Of a DNA stretch of 64,000 bases, positions 60,197 through 64,000 are shown in pieces. The DNA comes from Streptomyces sp. NBC_00569 (GTDB lineage Bacteria > Actinomycetota > Actinomycetes > Streptomycetales > Streptomycetaceae): NCBI RefSeq assembly GCF_036345255.1, contig NZ_CP107783.1:7428501-7492500 (forward strand). The letters run 5' to 3'. How positions within the stretch are numbered: position 1 is the stretch's first letter; each line of letters begins with the position of its first letter. The position numbers and the translations under genes are program-made. Below the pieces are notes generated by a model. The model ran no database searches and had not been told where the DNA came from. It saw nothing but the letters and a program-made list of their open reading frames with translations.

Positions 60197-61129
60197 ATGT
60201 CAGCGATCATCATCGTCCTGATCATTCTGGTGGTGCTGGTCTTCATAGCCCTGATCAAGACCATTCAAGTCATCCCGCAGGCGAGCGCGGCGATCGTCGA
60301 ACGCTTCGGCCGCTACACCCGCACCCTGAACGCGGGCCTGAACATCGTCGTCCCGTTCATCGACTCGATCCGCAACCGGATCGACCTGCGTGAACAGGTC
60401 GTACCCTTCCCGCCCCAGCCGGTGATCACCCAGGACAACCTGGTCGTGAACATCGACACCGTCATCTACTACCAGGTGACCGACGCCCGCGCCGCGACCT
60501 ACGAGGTCGCCAGCTACATCCAGGCCATCGAGCAGCTCACGGTCACCACGCTGCGCAACATCATCGGCGGCATGGACCTGGAGCGGACCCTGACCTCCCG
60601 CGAGGAGATCAACGCGGCCCTGCGCGGCGTCCTCGACGAGGCCACCGGCAAGTGGGGCATCCGCGTCAACCGCGTCGAGCTCAAGGCGATCGAGCCGCCC
60701 ACCTCCATCCAGGACTCGATGGAGAAGCAGATGCGCGCCGACCGTGACAAGCGCGCCGCGATCCTCACCGCCGAAGGTATCCGCCAGTCCCAGATCCTCA
60801 CCGCCGAGGGCGAGAAGCAGTCCGCGATCCTGCGCGCCGAAGGTGAGGCCAAGGCCGCCGCCCTGCGCGCAGAGGGCGAGGCCCAGGCCATCCGTACGGT
60901 CTTCGAGTCCATCCACGCCGGTGACGCCGACCAGAAGCTCCTCGCCTACCAGTACCTCCAGATGCTCCCGAAGATCGCCGAGGGCGACGCCAACAAGCTC
61001 TGGATCGTGCCCAGCGAGATCGGCGACGCCCTCAAGGGGCTCTCCGGCGCCATGGGCAACTTCGGCCCGATGGGCGGCGGTTCGGCCCCCGCGGGCGCCG
61101 AGCGCCGCGAGCAGCCCCCCATCGACTGA
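60197..61129 (+). CDS. SPFH domain/Band 7 family protein (slipin)
   Basis: The 310-residue protein has one N-terminal membrane helix (IIIVLIILVVLVFIALI), an SPFH domain (~25-190, with ERFGRYTRTLNAGLNIVVPF and LRNIIGGMDLERTL) and a coiled-coil with repeated AEGEKQSAILRAEGEAKAAALRAEGEA (core ILRAEGEAKAAALRAEGEA). Such proteins form microdomain-organising oligomers, often with NfeD. ATG with GGGAGACG upstream. A Gly/Met-rich tail ends QPPID. It forms a two-gene unit with nfeD and is followed by a terminator. Confidence 0.92.
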   Translation: MSAIIIVLIILVVLVFIALIKTIQVIPQASAAIVERFGRYTRTLNAGLNIVVPFIDSIRNRIDLREQVVPFPPQPVITQDNLVVNIDTVIYYQVTDARAATYEVASYIQAIEQLTVTTLRNIIGGMDLERTLTSREEINAALRGVLDEATGKWGIRVNRVELKAIEPPTSIQDSMEKQMRADRDKRAAILTAEGIRQSQILTAEGEKQSAILRAEGEAKAAALRAEGEAQAIRTVFESIHAGDADQKLLAYQYLQMLPKIAEGDANKLWIVPSEIGDALKGLSGAMGNFGPMGGGSAPAGAERREQPPID

Positions 61130-61140
61130 CCCGCCCCGCA

Positions 61141-61185
61141 CACGAAGAAGCCCGCCCCGGCACCCCGGAGGCGGGCTCTTCCGTG
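61141..61185. terminator. Bidirectional terminator between SPFH and HNH genes
   Basis: AGCCCGCC (61149-61156) pairs with GGCGGGCT (61170-61177), with CACG/CGTG at the base. It lies between convergent genes. Confidence 0.7.
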
Positions 61186-61201
61186 CGCGCCGCGTCCCGC
61201 G

Positions 61202-61708
61202 CTACGCCGCCGTACGCGCCAGCCAGGCCGGCAGCGCGTCCCGCTCGGACTGGCCGAGCGTCAGCAGCATCGCATCGGCCGGCGTGGGCTCGAACGGTTC
61301 CCGCAGCAGCGGCATCCCCGCCTGCTCCGGGGTCCGGTCCGCCTTGCGGTGGTTGTCCTCCGCACACGAGGCGACCGTATTCAGCCAGGAGTCCGCACCA
61401 CCGCGCGACCGCGGCACCACGTGGTCCACGGTCGTCGCCCGCCGCCCGCAGTACGCACACCGGTGCTGGTCACGCACCAGCACACCCCGCCTCGACCACG
61501 GAGCCCGTCTTCGGAAGGGCACCCGTACGTACCTGCAGAGCCTGATCACCTGCGGCACCGGTATGTCCACGGCGGCCGCACGCACTCGGAGTCCGGGGTG
61601 GGCCTGCTCGACGACGGCCTTGTCCTGCAGCACCAGTACGACGGCTCGGTTGAGCGTCACCGTCGACAACGGCTCGAAGCTGGCGTTCAGTACCAGCGTG
61701 TCCCGCAT
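61202..61708 (-). CDS. HNH endonuclease family protein
   Basis: The 168-residue protein starts MRDTLVLNASFEPLSTVTLN, the actinobacterial HNH form, with RCAYCGRRATTVDHVVPRSRGG (~93-114) and WLNTVASCAEDNHRKADRT: two CxxC-type zinc pairs around the HNH catalytic His. The C-terminus ends WLARTAA. These are small nucleases or nickases with mostly unknown targets; some are phage-derived but this one is a conserved chromosomal gene. ATG at 61708 with GGAGG eight bases upstream. Confidence 0.87.
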   Translation of the reverse strand: MRDTLVLNASFEPLSTVTLNRAVVLVLQDKAVVEQAHPGLRVRAAAVDIPVPQVIRLCRYVRVPFRRRAPWSRRGVLVRDQHRCAYCGRRATTVDHVVPRSRGGADSWLNTVASCAEDNHRKADRTPEQAGMPLLREPFEPTPADAMLLTLGQSERDALPAWLARTAA

Positions 61709-61800
61709 CTCGCCCACCTCCCGTACGACCCCGGCCCACCCCCGTGGCGGGCTTGGATCAACTCTGGCCGGGCGCGCCGAGATGGACAACGCAATAAAAA

Positions 61801-61838
61801 TGCCCGCCCCCGATCACTTCCATGACCGGGGACGGGCA
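61801..61838 (-). terminator. Intrinsic terminator of the PEBP gene, with U-tract
   Basis: On the minus strand a 12-bp stem with one mismatch (61838-61827 with 61812-61801) is followed at once by TTTTTATT. This is a full rho-independent terminator, rare in such GC-rich DNA, located 16 bp past the PEBP stop. Confidence 0.85.
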
Positions 61839-61853
61839 AACAGCCGATGAACG

Positions 61854-62393
61854 CTAGCTGTCCGCGGAAGCCGCGTACTGAGCGAGGACCTGCGCGCGCG
61901 CAAGCGTGTGGAAGCGCAGGTTGAACCCGACGACAGCCGGCGAGGCGTCCGAGTCGGGACCCAGCTTCTCCTGATCCACCGCGTACACGGTGAAGACGTA
62001 ACGGTGGGCCGGGTCACCGGGCGGCGGGGCGGCGCCCCCGAAGTCCTTCGTCCCGTAGTCGTTGCGCACCTGCACCGCACCGGCGGGCAGCCCCTCGAAC
62101 TTGCCGCTGCCCGCGCCGGCCGGCAGCTCGGTCACCGACACCGGGATGTCGAACACGGTCCAGTGCCAAAAACCACTGCCCGTCGGAGCGTCCGGGTCGA
62201 AGCACGTCACGGCGAAACTCTTGGTCTCGGCCGGGAAGCCCTCCCACCGCAGCTGCGGCGAGGTGTTCCCGGCCGCGTAGACCTGAGCGTCCTCGAGTAC
62301 CGCACCCGGCTCGAAGTCCTCGCTCACCACCGTGAACGACGGCACCTGCGGATGGAAGTCATGGGGAAGCGGCGGCCTCTTGAGGTCGGTCAC
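61854..62393 (-). CDS. YbhB/YbcL (PEBP) family protein
   Basis: The 179-residue protein is a phosphatidylethanolamine-binding-type protein. [36 protein letters not shown] (core [16 protein letters not shown], ~70-85) is the ligand pocket with DPDAP and HW, and [22 protein letters not shown] (core [16 protein letters not shown]) the second motif. Cytoplasmic, no signal peptide. GTG at 62393 with AGGAGG upstream; the longer frame is rejected. Function in bacteria is unclear. It ends in a strong terminator. Confidence 0.92.
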   Translation of the reverse strand: MTDLKRPPLPHDFHPQVPSFTVVSEDFEPGAVLEDAQVYAAGNTSPQLRWEGFPAETKSFAVTCFDPDAPTGSGFWHWTVFDIPVSVTELPAGAGSGKFEGLPAGAVQVRNDYGTKDFGGAAPPPGDPAHRYVFTVYAVDQEKLGPDSDASPAVVGFNLRFHTLARAQVLAQYAASADS

Positions 62394-62488
62394 GTCGGCA
62401 CCTCCTGATCGGCGAAAACTCTCGGTGCCGAGCCTATGCCCCGCCCGGCCGGCAGCGGACGGCGCCGCCACCGGCCGGCACACCGGGG

Positions 62489-63271
62489 TCAGAACCAGTT
62501 GCGCTTGCTGCCGACCTCGGACAGCCACTGGTGCAGATACGCCGACCAGTCCGTCCCCTGGAAGTCGTTGTGCCCCACGACGAACGACCGGAACGTGTCA
62601 CTGCTCTCGCTGAAGAGCCCCGGCTTCTTGTCCATCTCCAGGACGACGTCCATCTCGCGGTCGTCCGCCACGAAGCTCAGCTCGACCTGGTTGAGCCCGC
62701 GGTACTGCTGCGGCGGGTAGAACTCGATCTCCTGGTAGAAGGGCAGCTTCTGCCGCGTCCCCCGGATGTGCCCGCGCTCCATGTCCGCGCTCTTGAACCG
62801 GAAGCCCAGCCCGATGAAGGCGTCCAGGATCGCCTGCTGCGACGGCAGCGGGTGCACGTTGATCGGGTCGAGGTCACCGGAGTCCAGCGCACGCGCGATC
62901 TCCAGCTCCGTCGTCACACCGATGTTCATGCCGCGCAGCTGCTGCCCGTCGATCGTCGTGACCGGCGTCTCCCACGGGATCTCGAGCCCGAACGGCACCG
63001 CGTGCACCGCGTTCGCCTGCAGCTGGAACGCCCCGCCGAGGCGCAGCTTCGTGAACTCGATGTCCTGCTTGGTCTCCTGGTCGGCGCCCTCGACCTCGAC
63101 CCGCGCCTGCAGACCGACCGACAGCCCCTCGATGTCCTGGTCCACGGACCCGCCCTGGATCCGCACCTCACCCTGGACGACGCCACCCGGCACCACGTTG
63201 ATCTCGGTCAGCACCGTCTCGACCGACGCACCGCCCGCACCCAGACTCGCCAGCAGCCGCTTGAACCCCAT
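62489..63271 (-). CDS. Sporulation-control protein Spo0M-like
   Basis: The 260-residue protein has the arrestin-like Spo0M fold: [21 protein letters not shown], then [20 protein letters not shown] (core PGGVVQGEV) and a beta-rich body with [24 protein letters not shown], and the late [14 protein letters not shown]. Spo0M affects sporulation and cell morphology in Bacillus. ATG at 63271 is clear. It is divergent from the DNA glycosylase gene over 193 bp. The PEBP gene lies 95 bp downstream. Confidence 0.88.
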   Translation of the reverse strand: MGFKRLLASLGAGGASVETVLTEINVVPGGVVQGEVRIQGGSVDQDIEGLSVGLQARVEVEGADQETKQDIEFTKLRLGGAFQLQANAVHAVPFGLEIPWETPVTTIDGQQLRGMNIGVTTELEIARALDSGDLDPINVHPLPSQQAILDAFIGLGFRFKSADMERGHIRGTRQKLPFYQEIEFYPPQQYRGLNQVELSFVADDREMDVVLEMDKKPGLFSESSDTFRSFVVGHNDFQGTDWSAYLHQWLSEVGSKRNWF

Positions 63272-63424
63272 GACTCCACTCCTCCCCGTGCCACAACCCG
63301 TGGCCCGTGTCTTCCTGTCGCGATCCTTGATCTCTACCAACGCGATAGACCGGTGACCGGTTCCGCGCGGCTCACCCTGGCAAGCAACGGAGCCCGAGGC
63401 CACCCGTCCACGCCGATTCGCCGC

Positions 63425-63446
63425 ACTTCTCCGTTACTTCTCCGTT
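63425..63446 (+). repeat. 11-bp tandem direct repeat before the DNA glycosylase gene
   Basis: ACTTCTCCGTT occurs twice in a row, so the units are one helical turn apart. They lie just upstream of TACGCT (63451-63456), a possible -10, and thus in the -35 region, where an activator or repressor would bind as a dimer. Confidence 0.6.
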
Positions 63447-63464
63447 GGACTACGCTCGTCCGCC

Positions 63465-64000
63465 ATGATCGCGGCCCCTGACCGTACGCCCCTCACACGG
63501 GACTTCTTCGACCGGCCCGTACTGGAGGTCGCCCCCGATCTTCTGGGGCGCGTCCTCGTGCGCAACACCCCGGAAGGCCCGATCGAACTGCGGCTCACAG
63601 AGGTGGAGGCCTACGACGGCCCGAACGACCCCGGCTCCCACGCCTACCGCTCCCGCACCGCACGCAACGACGTGATGTTCGGTCCGCCCGGACACGCGTA
63701 CGTCTACTTCACCTACGGCATGTGGCACTGCCTCAACCTGGTGTGCGGCCAGGAAGGCACCGCGAGCGGGGTCCTGCTCCGCGCCGGCGAGATCACGAAG
63801 GGCGCCGACCTCACGCGTAAACGTCGACTATCGGCCCGCAACGACAAGGAACTGGCCAAAGGCCCGGCGCGCCTGGCCACGGCTCTGGACGTGGACCGCG
63901 CACTCAACGGCACCGACGTCTGCGCCTCCCCGGACTCCCCGCTCGCGATCCTCTCCGGCACCCCCACACCACGCGACCAGGTACGGAACGGTCCGCGCAC
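63465..64000 (+). CDS. DNA-3-methyladenine glycosylase (AAG/MPG type), N-terminal part
   Basis: An ATG at 63465 opens a frame that runs off the window end (178 codons). It reads [20 protein letters not shown], then [34 protein letters not shown] (core [16 protein letters not shown]) and [21 protein letters not shown] (core [13 protein letters not shown]), and [13 protein letters not shown]. These are the signatures of monofunctional AAG glycosylases that remove alkylated and deaminated purines. It has no overlap with other genes; the C-terminal ~30 residues are outside. Confidence 0.92.
   Translation, partial: MIAAPDRTPLTRDFFDRPVLEVAPDLLGRVLVRNTPEGPIELRLTEVEAYDGPNDPGSHAYRSRTARNDVMFGPPGHAYVYFTYGMWHCLNLVCGQEGTASGVLLRAGEITKGADLTRKRRLSARNDKELAKGPARLATALDVDRALNGTDVCASPDSPLAILSGTPTPRDQVRNGPR

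Noticed and set aside
1..64000. tRNA genes, insertion sequences, prophage or integrated elements
   Set aside because: No cloverleaf with CCA-ready stem, no transposase or integrase frame, and no att-like direct repeats were seen; composition is uniform.

Overview
The window is about 72% G+C, gene dense, with few gaps and many GTG starts and four-base ATGA/GTGA overlaps. The gene content points to Streptomyces: two chaplins, a Gbn-type GATC-binding nucleoid protein, a Spo0M homologue, a streptophobe-type membrane protein, an SGM_5486-type mini-protein and an Asp23/AmaP cluster. From memory, gene order resembles the core S. coelicolor region around SCO1790-SCO1850 (chpE, serB, fabI/fabG, tyrS, moaA, gbn). 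No tRNA, rRNA, CRISPR array, insertion sequence or prophage was seen, so this is ordinary core chromosome with some less familiar modules.

Layout. 1-7012: start of a secreted protein (minus), class II aldolase, alpha/beta hydrolase, a helix-turn-helix protein, VOC protein, zinc metallopeptidase, and a housekeeping ABC-F ATPase preceded by a tiny leaderless leader peptide. 7013-11749: a 393-bp gap with a dense GATC array in front of gbn, an enoyl-CoA hydratase, then a six-gene Asp23/Gls24 envelope-stress cluster. 11775-17247 (minus): SDR, GH15 glycosidase, SURF1, zinc-finger protein, DEDDh exonuclease with BRCT, TetR regulator. 17331-21538: a TetR-flanked catabolic operon (acetoacetate-decarboxylase-like, SDR, two amidohydrolases). 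21561-25134: VIT transporter, fatty-acid-hydroxylase/sterol-desaturase protein, lysoplasmalogenase-like protein, zinc alcohol dehydrogenase. 25153-30954 (minus): CopD, CaiB/BaiF CoA-transferase, two tandem secreted subtilases.

31290-47023: YjcH/ActP-like acetate uptake pair with a CRP-like site, moaA, small zinc and membrane proteins, tldD-tldE-tyrS, fabG-fabI, a GntR/MFS divergent pair with a mini-protein, SixA phosphatase and SerB. 47137-52794: a streptophobe protein with a 36-bp coding repeat, divergent from a two-FHA ABCG-type transporter, then a secreted transglycosylase. 53089-64000: QueA-like protein and SDR, GAF histidine kinase and LuxR response regulator, two cysteine-free chaplins, a lone ABC ATPase, NfeD and SPFH proteins, HNH nuclease, PEBP protein, Spo0M, and the start of an AAG-type DNA glycosylase.

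A recurrent feature is an NANNNT hexamer exactly six bases before the start codon, the pattern expected for leaderless transcripts. Several convergent gene pairs share long perfect hairpins that can serve as bidirectional terminators. All assignments come from reading sequence motifs; no searches were run.
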